DNA of 64,000 nt from contig JANEZZ010001477.1 in assembly GCA_026122225.1 (NCBI GenBank), positions 868,001 to 932,000 of the forward strand, written 5' to 3'. The notes beneath the pieces were generated by a model. That model was not told the DNA's origin and did no database searches. It saw only the letters and a program-made list of their open reading frames with translations. Shown here one piece after another: positions 21,400 through 32,059 of this stretch; within the stretch, counting starts at the first letter, position 1; each line of letters starts with the position of its first letter. A program made the position numbers and the translations under genes. Source of the DNA: Heloderma charlesbogerti. Taxonomy: Eukaryota; Chordata; Lepidosauria; Squamata; Helodermatidae.

Positions 21400-21535
21400 C
21401 AGGAGTGGGCAGAAGATAGACCTCCAATTGTTTTGGACTTCAACTCCCAGAAGCCTCTGCCAGCATGGCCAGTGGTCAAGAATGCTGGGAGTTGAAGTCC
21501 AAAATATCTGGAGATCTACATCCTGCCCACCCCTG
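21400..21535. mobile_element. Short palindromic hAT-like MITE (right of a tandem pair)
   Basis: Ends CAGGAGTGGGCAG and, on the other strand, CAGGGGTGGGCAG. Flanks are CTCTAAAG and CTTTAAAG (7 of 8). Internal arms ACTTCAACTCCCAG/CTGGGAGTTGAAGT make a large hairpin. Confidence 0.78.
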
Positions 21536-21542
21536 CTTTAAA

Positions 21543-22500
21543 GGGTACAAGATGCAGGAACCTGGCTGAAGCTGAGCTCCTCTGGAGCTGGTCAGTGCCT
21601 GGACAGCAGAGCTTTTGCAAACTCTATGCACATACCATGCCTTGAGTTCTATGATGGAAGAAAGATGGAAAATAAATGTAATAAATAATAAATTAGTCTG
21701 GGGGTGTGTGTGTTAACTTCTATGGACAGCAGACCCCCATCCTATACCACAAACTGTTTCTGAACCCACCCACCCCAGTTTCAAAGTAATTCACTATGTT
21801 GCATGCAGAGACTGCAGTTCGAGACACCCATATGTCCAAAGCCCTCTTGGGTATGCAGAACTAGCTGCGGGGAGCTTGGATCCCAGTCGTTATGTTCATG
21901 ATGCACATATATACTAATGGCATAGTCTAAATATATTTTACACTATTTTGCTTATTAGTTGTTCTTTCCTAAACATGTAACTGAGAAATTGTTCCATTTT
22001 CAGTAGAGCAATATGAATATATCTGACAAGAAGCTAAATTACATTGTGGGGATTGGACGGTTGTGTGTGCATTTGTGGTGCTTTTGGCAACAAACTCACT
22101 TGCGAGTTGGCCCAAGAGTAACATGTGTTTTTATTACTCCGGGTCCTGTTGTGCTGGGGAACCTCTGGGGATTAACCTAGCTGTCACTGGCATGCATTGA
22201 AAATAAAGTATTTTAGTAGAATGCTGAATTAATATTTTTATGAGAATGATCCCTTACATTTTAAAAATAAAAATAACCACCCACTTATAGGAGACACTTT
22301 CTCAAATATGGTAAATAATTTGCTGTTTTCTACTTCAAACAACGAGTGGCTGTTAAATGACAGTTCACAAAACCCTGAAAGACTTAAGGATAGCACCATA
22401 TGAGTTTACCACCTGGATCAATATTGAATCTAGCAATATTAAACCCATCAGCTTTACCTCGCAGTTAAATAAATGATTAGAATACTCCATTCCCTGCCGA
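21543..22500. other. Intergenic sequence upstream of STAB1, nothing recognised
   Basis: AT-rich sequence without a named repeat or exon. Confidence 0.45.
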
Positions 22501-22812
22501 TGGAAAAATGGAGGATTTCCTTCCGTCTGTTTGGGACTGATAGGGGAGAGGAAATCTATCGATGTTCCTGTTTTGAGTAAACTTTTTCCTTTTTCTTTCT
22601 CAGGGCCGCTTTTGTCCCTCTGCGCTTTTTTCCCCTTTTGCAAGATCTGCTGACAATTCAGCAGATTCACAGCATGCAAATGTTTTTTCTCTGTTCTCGT
22701 TTAACTTCTGGGTTTCTTGGATCCCATCCTTAGTAGGCGGTATTGTCTGACTTCGACGGCATACTCCACATCCCCCCTCAAGCGCAGAGGTCTCTCCTGC
22801 AAAGACGTGACG
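22501..22812 (+). promoter_or_regulatory. STAB1: Presumed STAB1 promoter and 5' UTR
   Basis: This is the sequence immediately upstream of the STAB1 start codon. I see no TATA box at a convincing place and no strong CpG island. ETS-type GGAA cores occur at 22515-22525 (reverse strand CGGAAGGAAAT) and 22547-22555 (AGAGGAAAT, PU.1-like). Stabilin-1 is expressed in macrophages and sinusoidal endothelium, so ETS/PU.1 sites would make sense, but this link is inference. The transcription start is unknown. Confidence 0.35.
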
Positions 22813-22887
22813 ATGGAAGCGCCGGGCGTGCTCTTTTGCTTGTTAGTAACCTGCTTGGCTTCTCCGTCGGCAGGACACAGCCAACAG
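22813..22887 (+). CDS. STAB1: STAB1 (stabilin-1) exon 1: start codon and signal peptide
   Basis: Stabilin-1 is a very large type I membrane scavenger receptor of macrophages and sinusoidal endothelium. It takes up acetylated LDL, SPARC and other ligands and sorts cargo between endosomes and lysosomes. Exon 1 encodes 25 residues, MEAPGVLFCLLVTCLASPSA plus GHSQQ. This is a standard signal peptide with a hydrophobic core and likely cleavage after about residue 20-22. The context of the ATG (GTGACGATGG) has G at +4. The donor CAACAG|GTAAGT follows in phase 0, matching exon 2. Intron 1 is 3.15 kb. Confidence 0.88.
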
Positions 22888-23489
22888 GTAAGTTTTCCAG
22901 TTTCTGAGCGTTGAAAGCTGCAGCCGTACACGCGGGCAGAACTTCTGAGCCGGCTCCGTTGAAGTTCAGCGGGGCAGCGTGCTTTGCTTCTCAGTGAACA
23001 AGCGCAGGATCGGCCCGCATGTTAAATAGGCAACCACATGTTTTGAATGGCTCTAAGATTCCTCCACAGTTTGACTTCCGTTTTGAAACCCTTAAATCAC
23101 CTCTGTGCAATCAGGCTTTATGGCTGCTGTATTTGGGGTGGTTTTTTTGCTGTATTTGTTTATTTACGAGTATTTATAAACCGCTTGCGTCTAATGATTT
23201 TAAAGCGGTGTGCACAAATAATAAGAACATAAGAAATGAACTGTATAACTGAGTATAAGGCTGCAATGTTTACTCTATTAAGCAGATTGATTAGGAACCT
23301 TTGATTTAAATTAATTGGGCAATCTGTTTAGAATATCTTAATAATTTTATTATGAGTATTTATAGAAACGGCAGATGGCCGGAAGCAGGTACCATCTTAG
23401 TAGAGGCATTCTCCCTTGCCCTACTCTCTCTCATAGGAGAAAATGCTTCTCATAAAATGGTTCATGCTGTCACATTTACATGTGCCATC

Positions 23490-23640
23490 TAATCCAGGGC
23501 TGGGCAGACTTCAGGCTTGTAGGATCTATTTGGTTTTTCACTTGAACCCTGAGATCTACCAACTGGAGCCTGGCTCAAAAGACACACAATTAGAATTCAA
23601 GAAGTCTCCTGAGCCCAGGAATTTGTTTTGAGTACCAGAA
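23490..23640. mobile_element. hAT-like MITE remnant
   Basis: CAGGGCTGGGCAGACTTCAGGCTTGTAGGATCTATTTGG resembles the termini of hAT elements (CAGGGNTGGGCA) and the older copies at 13962 and 51085. One end only. Confidence 0.35.
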
Positions 23641-23973
23641 CTGAATAGATCTCACAGTCGTTCCATGTAAAAATCCACTCCTGGTTACCCCAAGCTTTTC
23701 TCATTTCAGGAGTATAATTTGGGGTGGGGAAAAGTAATTCTGTTGTTACTATTGTTAAAGTCAGAACAAGGGAGTCAAAAATCCTTTCTGATCTCCTGCA
23801 GATCACCAGATCTATCTTCTGCCATACTAAAAATACAATATGCCTTTCTAGCCTTCAAAACTATATTAAATTTGCACATACATTTATGAAGATTTTATTG
23901 ATTGAGTTAAAATATGATTAAAATTTATTCAGATTTCTTTCATTTGGTGCCAACCATTTGTGCATGAATGGAC

Positions 23974-24011
23974 AGATAGATGATAGATAGATAGATAGAT
24001 AGATAGATAGA
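23974..24011. repeat. (GATA)n microsatellite
   Basis: About nine GATA units, slightly interrupted at the left end, in STAB1 intron 1. Confidence 0.95.
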
Positions 24012-25200
24012 ACAGAGAGACATATATAAAAATGCATTTTCCTTAGTATTGATTCTGGGGGAGAAAGCACCTTGAATCTGAGTTCATACAAAATTATAAG
24101 ATGCAGGAATAGATAATGACTTGCTGTTTCTGTAAACATGAAAATCAACGGACTGCCTTTGTGTGCATGTATGTGTACAAAGCAGAAAGTTTAGCCTGTC
24201 CATTGTGAAATGGAGATGCTATATATTTCTCTTTCTTTTTTTACATATCACACACTTCTAAAATGTTATTTGATAATACACATAGCTCAAGACCAATCAA
24301 GTATAAATAGCAACTAAAAGACAAATGTTCCTTTCTCCCAAAATTGCTTTACAAATGCACCCAATAGTACCTCCAGAACTGAAAGTTGCTAGCTGCAGAT
24401 CAGCAAACAATGAGAGAAAAAGAAAGCTGCCCATTTCTAGTAAATAAAAGGAAGCTGATATCCCACACAAATTAACATCTGATTCAGATCATTGGATTTT
24501 GTCAATAATCATGACATACTGGGCTCAAAGAAAGAGGTGACAAATTTGCAAAAGACAGATATGTCATTGTCTTTTGCCCAATATTGAGAAGAATTATGTC
24601 CAGAACTCCAGTTATCCTGTCTGTTTACTGAAGTTATGAATCAATAATATGGAGTGGATTACTGAAGTATTAGCATTTTTTTCTGGATCTGGCCACTGTC
24701 AGAATTGGGAAACTGGGCTAGATGAACAATCGGTCTGATCCAACGGTGATTTGTATATCCTTGGCATGCGTACATGCTTCCTTTGTTTTCACTGGGAACA
24801 CATGTTTATATGCCTCATCAATATATTGCACATCAAATGGAATATGAAGGTTTACCCGGACCTTGCACTTGTTAAAAAGTGGGATATGATTGGGCACAGT
24901 TGGAAATAGAATGTTGAACTTGATAGAATGCTGACCTGGTTAGTCTTAACCAGTCAGAAAGTCCTTGCGTTCTAATGTCATTCATTAACACAGTGTTGTA
25001 TGTCGTTTGGTTAAGAACTAGAATTCCCAGGGATATGTGACATGAAAACTTGTATAACAGAGCCCCAATGTATTTTTCTTCAAAGGAAAGCAGCTATAGC
25101 AATGGGAAATTTGGAATTTTACCCAAGGGCTAACATAAATGTTGAATTGCCACAGGGGACGGGGGCAATTTTGATCAGAAAAACAGCAGGCATGGCAAAA
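24012..25200. other. STAB1 intron 1, mostly unrecognised, with a small CR1-like tail
   Basis: The only recognisable part is 24690-24765 (GGAAACTGGGCTAGATGAACAATCGGTCTGATCC), which resembles the CR1 3' UTR phrase at 20005-20040. Confidence 0.4.
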
Positions 25201-25224
25201 GAGAACACACACACACACACACAG

Positions 25225-25495
25225 GGGCTGTTCAGACATAATGGCGGTGTTTGGCAGCAATTAGGGGGTTAATAAATTAACCTACAAATGGTGGAGGCAC
25301 ATTGCATGTGAGCCGTTTCGTTTCCAGCAATAACCTACAAATGCCACATCCATAGGTTGTTAACATGATGTCCGAACCTGGGCACTTGGGGTTGATCATG
25401 AGTTAAACAACCCAAGTCAGCCCAAGAACAAACCATGGGTTAATTAACCCACAAATTGCTGCCAAATACTGCCATTACGTCTGAGCAAGATCATT
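25225..25495. mobile_element. Palindromic hAT-like MITE with long terminal inverted repeats
   Basis: The left end has CAGACATAATGGCGGTGTTTGGCAGCAATT and the right end, read on the other strand, CAGACGTAATGGCAGTATTTGGCAGCAATT. Both are followed by a GGGTTAAT(T)AACC palindrome. The arms are over 40 bp. Its left end abuts a (CA)n run at 25206-25222, so no target duplication can be read. Confidence 0.7.
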
Positions 25496-26038
25496 GTTTC
25501 TCCAACCCAAAGTTGCATTTTTTATTTTTTATTTTTGTTGAAGTGTGTCCGGGTTCTCTCGCCTGCTTTTGGATTAAACGTATCGCTAGCCACTGCAGCT
25601 ACACTCTAGTTATATGAACTACAAATAACTATGTGGATGGCAGGGCTACCCTGCTCTCTGCAGTGGACCTTTAACAATTTCAGGATATGTTGTCCATTGT
25701 GTGTTGTATGTCCACCAATTTCAGGTGACATGTTGCTGGGATAGGTCACGTTGCCTACATCTGTCTGTTTGACAGCTTTAGTATTCATGTATGTGTGCAA
25801 AACAGAAGCTTTAGCAGACAAATGTCTTGGCCTAAATGTTTCATAAGCACAGATCATTTTGGGATCTATCAGCATCGATCCCACACACATCCATCATTGG
25901 GGCTTTCCTCCAGACTGGAGATGGGAAATTAGGACAGCACTCAAAACTCAGTTTAGTTTAATTGTTTTCATTGAGACATACACTTGAGTCATGCACTTAA
26001 ATGGAAGAATAAATGTGTATTGTCCTCCCATTTTCTAG

Positions 26039-26169
26039 TTAAAGTCCATGCGATGTGACCGGAAGTTTACATTTACACAGAATACACCTTGTACTGCCTG
26101 TGTTTTATCTTCCAAAATACGGTGCCCAAATGGATGGGCAAAAGCGACCCAGGAGCCAGGGAAGTGCAG
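26039..26169 (+). CDS. STAB1: STAB1 exon 2: N-terminal cysteine-rich segment
   Basis: Acceptor CATTTTCTAG, donor AAGTGCAG|GTAAGT. In phase 0 it reads LKSMRCDRKFTFTQNTPCTA, then CVLSSKIRCPNGW and KCR. This parallels the start of mature stabilin-1, where the human protein has a CDVK...PCTSC...CPSGW...DCR pattern. Cysteines line up with the family (C-x11-C-x2-C-x7-C). The other two frames contain no such pattern; an 88-codon frame over the same DNA is a shadow. It ends in phase 2, matching exon 3. Intron 2 is 5.8 kb. Confidence 0.88.
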
Positions 26170-26574
26170 GTAAGTTGCTGCTGCTGCTTCTTTTCTTTCA
26201 GGGTGAAACACTGATCCCGTTACATGTCATTCTCCTAAAGCTCTCTGCTGTAGGACCAAGAAACAGACTGCAGGGTGGGTCTATGCAGATAGGAGGACCA
26301 GGCTTGGTTCTCATTGGCTGAGTTCACCAGGATCTGGGAGCAGATTTTTAGCTCCCATTCCAGTGGTGTCCTTGAACACACTCCCTTATTTTCTCCAGTG
26401 TAAGGCAGTGGCTGCAGTTCATGCCTATAGGGAAGCAGCCTTCGAATGTTGTTGGCATGAGGGCAAAACTTGGGCTTTATCCCCATCTCTGGATGGCCCA
26501 ATCCTCACTAATGGGAATCCTGAAGATCTATGTGTACACATGCACAAACACCTAACATGTTTGTTTCTTTTTTT

Positions 26575-27915
26575 TAATTTTTATGATTAAATTCCTACGA
26601 ACAAAACAAAAAAGAGGAAAAGAAAAAAAATGTAGCTACGTAGATTTGAATATAGCAATTTCAATACATGGATATGAAATGTGTGTGTATGTGTATGTGT
26701 TAATTACATGTGTGGGTAGGGGGGGAGAAAGAGAGAGAGAGAGAGAAAATACAGCTTTCCAAGAATTATACATAAACTTCAATAAAAGCAGACCAAATAT
26801 CTGTGCAAGTATCCATTCGCAAGTGGCTTCTATATACCACCTGTTCAAATATTGAAAGCATTGTTAGGTCCTCAATCTGTCGCGCTGTAGGAGGTGAGCA
26901 TTTCTCCTTCCAACATTGTAGTATCAGTCTTAGCAGTCAAAAGGACACAGATAATCCATTTGCACTGTCCCCTGGCCTGCATTAACTTTCAGGAAGCAGG
27001 AAGTTTAAGAGGACATGTACGTCAATGAATCATAGAATAGTAGGGTTGGAAGGGGCCTACAAGACCATGGAGTCCAACCCCAATATTAAAGAGTGTTCCA
27101 ATACAAGATTTATCTGTATAATAACTTCCTCCCCAAAAGAGGAAGCTACTGGGCATTGCCAAAACATATGGTTAAAAGAAGCATTAGTTGTGTTACATCT
27201 CCAGCAATTAGCTAACTTCGACAAACCCTTATTAAAGAGACGTTATGGCATCCCATAGACACAGAAGAGTTTTTGCTGAATAAGGCATAACCTGAGATTC
27301 ATAGACGCTAAAGCAGTGATCCATTAAATGGGACAATCCAGTTCCCTATTCCATTCCTGCTTAAGACCAATAATAAGTATTTATAAACATGGATCGACAT
27401 GATTGATCGGCCTCAATAAGTGCTTCCAATAGCAAAGGAGACTCTGAAGCTGTAAAAGCAGCAGGGCCAAACCTAGATTCTGACAAATGTTGCAGTTGCA
27501 AGTATTGCCATTCAACCATAGCAAACAAATCGGTATTTGGCATGCAGAGCCGAGAATGACAAAATTCATCAGCAGCACCCACAAGTTGATCCAGGGTAAA
27601 AATAAACTTATCTATCCAAGTGCCCACAAAAAGATTTTCTTACCAATTTTTAAATCTGGATTTCCCCATAAAGTCAATTTAGCATGAGAAAATGGATCCA
27701 CACCTCTCTAACAGCTGTAACTGTGGAAGGAATCCTATCTGTTTTAATATGCCGGGAACCTAATGCCATCCATTTGGAGAGAAGATCCAGACAAGAACTG
27801 ACCAAAGTGGAAAATGTGATCAAAGTGGAAAAGAACAAAATTTAGTACACATCAAAAAATAGGTCCAATGATATAAAGCAAGATTTGGAAAGCCAAAACC
27901 ACCATTTTAAATTAG
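26575..27915 (-). mobile_element. L1-clade LINE, C-terminal ORF2 fragment, antisense
   Basis: Minus strand: 27915-27780 reads GGFGFPNLALYHWTYF, the GGLGLPNL-type motif after the L1 reverse transcriptase. 27627-27361 is an 88-codon frame reading GTWIDKFIFTLDQLVGAADEF. Further on, a CW-C...HMFWQCPVASSFWG stretch (about 27210-27110) matches the C-terminal cysteine-histidine region of L1-type ORF2. Frameshifts show it is dead. It is the only L1-type copy in the window. Confidence 0.7.
27028..27092 (-). mobile_element. Very short CR1 3' tail inserted in the L1 fragment
   Basis: GAATCATAGAATAGTAGGGTTGGAAGGGGCCTACAAGACC is the terminal 60-odd bases of CR1 on the minus strand. It splits the L1 reading region, so it arrived later. 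Confidence 0.8.
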
Positions 27916-28520
27916 AAGTTGCATCATTTTCAAGGATATTCATGGTGGGGAAGAACCCCCCAAACATGGTTCTGTGAACAAAGGTGCACTACATGTCCCA
28001 GCAGTCCTTGTGGTATACAAGCCCTGCAAAGGAGCCTGTGTGGAGTCATAGATGGCCTTTATGTTTATGTTTCTGGAGATCAGCCATTGCTTCTCTGTCC
28101 CAGAATGCATTGCTAGTTACAATCTGATACCTGCATCATTTACCAGTCATTCATTCAGTCTGTAATTTCCATTTTGAGACTGAGTCTAAACTGCAGACCA
28201 CATGGCCACAACATCTGGTCTAATTTTGGACATTTGGTCATTTTTTGTTTCTTCCCCAAGCCCTGTTTTGTATCACTCATCCTGATGAATTGTTCTGGGC
28301 AACTTGACAGCTTGCATAATTTTTTGTGGCACTTTGATTGGTCCTAATAAAGATATTGCCAACAATGGCTATCTTTGTTTTTTTATTTATGTGTGCTTGT
28401 TTTTTTAAAAAAATATTTTGCTCTTCAGCCAACAGGCTCCCCAGGGTGACTGACTGATGCAATAAATGCAGTGCAAAGCCAGCAGAGTGACTATTAAAAC
28501 CAAAGTCTAAAAGTCAAATA
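27916..28520. other. STAB1 intron 2, unrecognised 600 bp
   Basis: No repeat or exon that I can name. Confidence 0.4.
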
Positions 28521-28524
28521 AAAA

Positions 28525-29853
28525 AGTTTGGTCCTGGTGCTAAAAAACCTCTCAGCGGCTTTCGATACCATCGACCATGGTATCCTTCTGGATAGGTTGT
28601 CTGGGTTAGGAGTTGGAGGCACTGCACTACAGTGCTTCTGCTCCTACTTGGATGGCCGATTCCAGAAGGTGGTGCTGGGGGATTACTGCTCTGTGCCATG
28701 GCAATTGTGCCATCGGGTTCCACAGGGCTCTATTTTATCCCCCATGCTTTTTTAACATCTACATGAAACCGCTGGGGGAGGTTATCCGGAGGTGTGGGCT
28801 GAGGTGCCATCAATATGCAGATGACACCCAGCTCTACCACTCTTTTTCATCAAAACCAGGTGAGGCAGTGGCTGTTCTGAATCAGTGCCTGGGCACGGTA
28901 ATGGACTGGATGAGGGCTAATAAACGGAAACTCAATCCAACAAGATGGAGGTACTGTTAGTGGGTGGTTCGTCTGCCCGGCTAGGTGATATTCAACCTGT
29001 TCTGGAGGGGGTTGCACTCCCCCTAAAGGATCAGGTTCGTAGTTTGGGGGTGCTCTTGGATCCAGAACTGTCACTTGAGGCACAGGTGAACTCAGTGGCA
29101 CGGAGCACTTTACTACGCCCTTATCTGGACAGAGATAGCCTAGCTACAGTTATCCATGCTCTGATAACTTCTCATCTGGATTACTGCAATGCGTTATACG
29201 TGGGGCTGCCTTTGAAAACGGTCCGGAAACTTCAGCTGGTCCAAAATAGGGCAGCAAGATTGTTAACAGGGACTGGCCTGCGAGCTCATATTACGCCAGT
29301 ACTTTTCCAGCTGCACTGGCTGCCAGTCCATTTCCGGGCCCGATTCAAAGTGCTGGTGTTAACATTTAAAGCCCTTAATGGCTTGGGGCAGGTTACCTGA
29401 AGGATCGCCTCCTCCCATATGTGCCTGCCCGGACCTTAAGATCATCGTCAGCGGCCCTTCTCCGTGAGCCCCTGCCAAAGGAAGTGAGGCAGGTGGCTAC
29501 TAGGAGGAGGGCTTTTTCTGCTATGGCACCCCGGCTCTGGAATGAGCTCCCTAGTGAGGTTCGCCAGGCGCCTACATTGTATTCCTTTCAGCGCCAGGTG
29601 AATACCTTTTTATTTTCCCAGGCATTTTAGCTTTCTAAATTTTTATCTTTGCTGTTTTAAATCTGTATTTTAAACTCCTGCACTGCTGCTAGGTTTTATT
29701 GTGGTTGTATTGTTATATTGTGGTTTTAATGTTCTATATATTTTAAATTGTTTTATTGTGTGTTTGGTTTTAATTTTTGTGAACCGCCCAGAGAGCTTCG
29801 GCTATTGGGCGGTATAGAAATTAAATAAATAAATAAATAAATAAATAAATGAA
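28525..29853 (+). mobile_element. 5'-truncated L2-type LINE with (AAAT)n tail
   Basis: It begins inside the reverse transcriptase A box (NLSAAFDTIDHGILLDRL, where the usual L-D is N-L-like at the truncation). It continues with HRVPQGSILSPMLF, CHQYADDTQLYHSF (YADD intact) and, to 29630, LDYCNALYVGLPLKTVRKLQ and LWNELPSEVRQAP. At least three frame changes (about 28755, 28950, 29400) break the frame. The 3' UTR ends GGGCGGTATAGAAATTAAATAAATAAAT. It is a different subfamily from the copy at 1-1915. Confidence 0.9.
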
Positions 29854-30045
29854 AAGAGTATGACTTGGTATCAAGCAAACCTCCATGGGGAAAGAGTCAG
29901 GGGCCACAAATGAAAAGGCCCTGTCTCCAGTTATTGCATGCCTCACTTCTTATGGCAGGGAAACTCAAAGAAGGGCCTTTGAGGAAGACTGTAATGCCCA
30001 GGCAGGTTCATGAGGGAGAACTTACTTTCCAGACCATTTAGGGCT

Positions 30046-30160
30046 TTAGGGCGCAATCCTATTGAGATAGGTGGCCGCTGCCTATCCAAAGCAGAGCAGG
30101 AGAAGTATGGGGGGGATCATTCCTTCTGCGCTTCTCCTGCCCTGCTTTTTCAGCTAGACA
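30046..30160. mobile_element. Harbinger-like MITE, left end only
   Basis: TTAGGGCGCAATCCTATTGAGATAGGTGGCCGCTGCC has the GGGCRCAATCCTAT terminus of the family at 63047, next to TTA. GC-rich interior as in the relative. Confidence 0.45.
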
Positions 30161-30624
30161 GGTCTGTTTAAATTATTAATTAAAAGCAGGTCTGTTCAGT
30201 GCAAAGAGGCATGTCATGTTCTCTCACTTTGGCCCTGAGATGAATCTGTTTGGGCTATGTGTGTCCATGTGTGCACGTGCATGCATAGAGAGCACATTGA
30301 GTTTTATTCTGTGTTAATGGAAATTTGGAATTCACATCGTTACCAAGCTTGAGCCTTCAGGATGGGGCATGCTATGAACTGGGGAAAAATAAGCGCAGAC
30401 ACATAAATACCAGACACAAGTTACCAAGGTCAGACCCTGAAAGGATAGTTGCATTGAAGGGAGAGAAAATTCTCTCACTGCCACACCATGATGGGAAAAG
30501 CTACATCTGACCAAATTCTTCCTTCCGTGCATCCCTTGAAGCTGCATTCTAAGAACTTAGTCTAAACCTTTATGGGTTAGCCCTAAATTCCTGCACATTA
30601 CAACCCTGCAGCCAAAGACCTGGG

Positions 30625-30745
30625 TGCTTCTACATCTGTTGTTGGACTCCAACTCCCATTGACTGCAGCCAGTATGGACAATGATGAGGGATGATGGGAG
30701 TTTAGTCCAACAACATCCAAAGGGCCACACATTCACCACCCCTTT
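30625..30745. mobile_element. hAT-like palindromic MITE
   Basis: Arms TGTTGTTGGACTCCAACTCCCAT and ATGGGAGTTTAGTCCAACAACA form a hairpin. Same family style as 21300-21535. Confidence 0.65.
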
Positions 30746-30827
30746 TCTAAGTGAGTGGTTTTTCATTTCATTTGTTCTGCTGTGGACTGGCAGCCAGAGG
30801 TTGCATGTGTCCGCAAGCCAGATCTTA

Positions 30828-30902
30828 TCATATAATCATAGGGTTGGAAGGGGCCTACAAGACCATCGAGTCCAACCCCCTGCTCAGTGCAGGAAGCCTG
30901 AT
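30828..30902 (-). mobile_element. CR1 3' tail fragment, minus strand
   Basis: AATCATAGGGTTGGAAGGGGCCTACAAGACCATCGAGTCCAACCCCCTGCTCAGTGCAGGA is the CR1 3' terminus. It runs directly into the 5S-like segment. Confidence 0.8.
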
Positions 30903-30971
30903 TCGCTGGCGGTCTCCCATCCAAATACTAACCAGGGCAGACCCTGCTTAGCTTCCGAGATCAGACGAGAA
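30903..30971 (-). mobile_element. 5S rRNA-derived SINE fragment
   Basis: The minus strand reads TCTCGTCTGATCTCGGAAGC, TAAGCAGGGTC, CCTGGTTAGTATTTGGATGGGAGACCGCC. This is the central and 3' part of vertebrate 5S rRNA, roughly nucleotides 37-105, including the internal promoter region, with a few substitutions. The first third and last 15 bases of 5S are missing and it is fused to CR1, so it is a 5S-derived SINE piece or retropseudogene, not a working 5S gene. Confidence 0.75.
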
Positions 30972-31187
30972 GAGGCACATAATGCTACTAGCCTCTCTTG
31001 GGATCACTGGAGTGGAACAGAGTAAGAGATTGCGTCCTGCAGTAAAGACTTGGCCAACTTTGTTTTAGTAAAAGTTTGAGACAAGAACAAATATTATAGT
31101 TCTGCTAGCATTTTAGATGTCTGCTAGCAGAAGGAAAATTGTCATCAGAGGTATTCAAAGTAGCTTTATGGACTACACAAGCATTTA

Positions 31188-31252
31188 GAGCAGGCTTCTC
31201 CAACCTGGTGCCCTCCAAATGTGTTGGACGGCAACTCTCATTGTCAGCTGGA
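31188..31252. mobile_element. hAT-like MITE fragment
   Basis: GCAGGCTTCTCCAACCTGGTGCCCTCCAAATGTGTTGGACGGCAACTCTCATTG is one arm of the family at 46983-47116. The other arm is missing, replaced by a (GACA)n microsatellite at 31255-31287. Confidence 0.6.
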
Positions 31253-31363
31253 TGGACAGAGAGACAGACAGACGGACAGACAGACATCCTCTTTTATTGT
31301 TATAGAAGATATCTACAGAGAGAGACAGAGAGAATCAAAGACTGAGACTGAGAGCCAAACTAA

Positions 31364-31660
31364 GGGCTCCTTCACACGGACCTTTGATAATTTCATAATG
31401 ACCTATCAAATTACTGCGCTTGAGTTATACTTGAGTTCCCTCATGTAAAGACGAAAACCTGCAATAAAAGGAGCTAGACAACAGCACCATCTAGTGACTG
31501 TATAATGAAATATATGGAGGACTCAGATAAGGAGGAAAAGAGGGAGGGAAGGGGGGGAAGGAAGCACATGTAAAGGGAGTCCATCGTGATCCTTCATTTA
31601 AAATGGAAGCAAAACGGCCCGTTTTAAATGCAGGACTTTAGGCTGGTGTAGAGATGCTCT
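31364..31660 (+). mobile_element. MITE family A copy with family-B-like interior
   Basis: Ends GGGCTCCTTCACACGG and TTAGGCTGGTGTAGAGATGC, as in family A (14749-15126). The middle (ACAGCACCATCTAGTGACTGTATAATGAAATATATGG, about 31478-31515) instead matches the interior of family B at 52965-53010. Confidence 0.6.
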
Positions 31661-31943
31661 AAAGGTTGAGGTAGTCATTCACAGTGGAGCAATGTGTGAT
31701 AGTTTTCTTTACCTTAGTGTAAGCACATGCAGCCCCAATTCAGCTTGGGACCATAGTGCTTTGGGAGGGAAGGTTTAAACCTCCCCCCACCTGGTCCCCC
31801 CCCCCAATTTCCCCCGGTGTGGGGGGTGTTAAAAAAGGAGTATAAAAGACTCCATTGACTTCAGGCTTTCTCTGAAGCAGACATTTGGAGCAGCTTGTTA
31901 TTTGTTATGATCACTACTCTGGAGTTGTTGTTTTATATTTCAG

Positions 31944-32059
31944 GTACACAGTAAAGCTGAGCGAGAATACCCTTTCCTTCTCGGGTTGCACTCACTTGTG
32001 TAAGAACGAAATGGTGGAGAAGCAGTGCTGTCCAGGATTCTGGGGTTCTGAATGCTATG
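31944..32059 (+). CDS. STAB1: STAB1 exon 3: cysteine-rich module
   Basis: Acceptor TTTATATTTCAG, donor GCTATG|GTAAGG. Completing the split arginine codon from exon 2, it reads YTVKLSENTLSFSGCTHLCK and then VEKQCCPGFWGSECY. The SGC...CxK...QxCCPGxWGxxCxECPGG arrangement is the hallmark that recurs before each EGF cluster in stabilins. It ends in phase 1, with exon 4 supplying the last two bases of a glutamate codon. It is the longest well-conserved match in the 5' half of the gene here. Confidence 0.93.

Noticed and set aside
26055..26321. 88-codon frame over STAB1 exon 2
   Set aside because: It is in another frame; the spliced frame has the stabilin cysteine pattern and correct phases.
30903..30971. 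A functional 5S rRNA gene
   Set aside because: Both ends of 5S are missing, there are substitutions, and it is fused to a CR1 tail.
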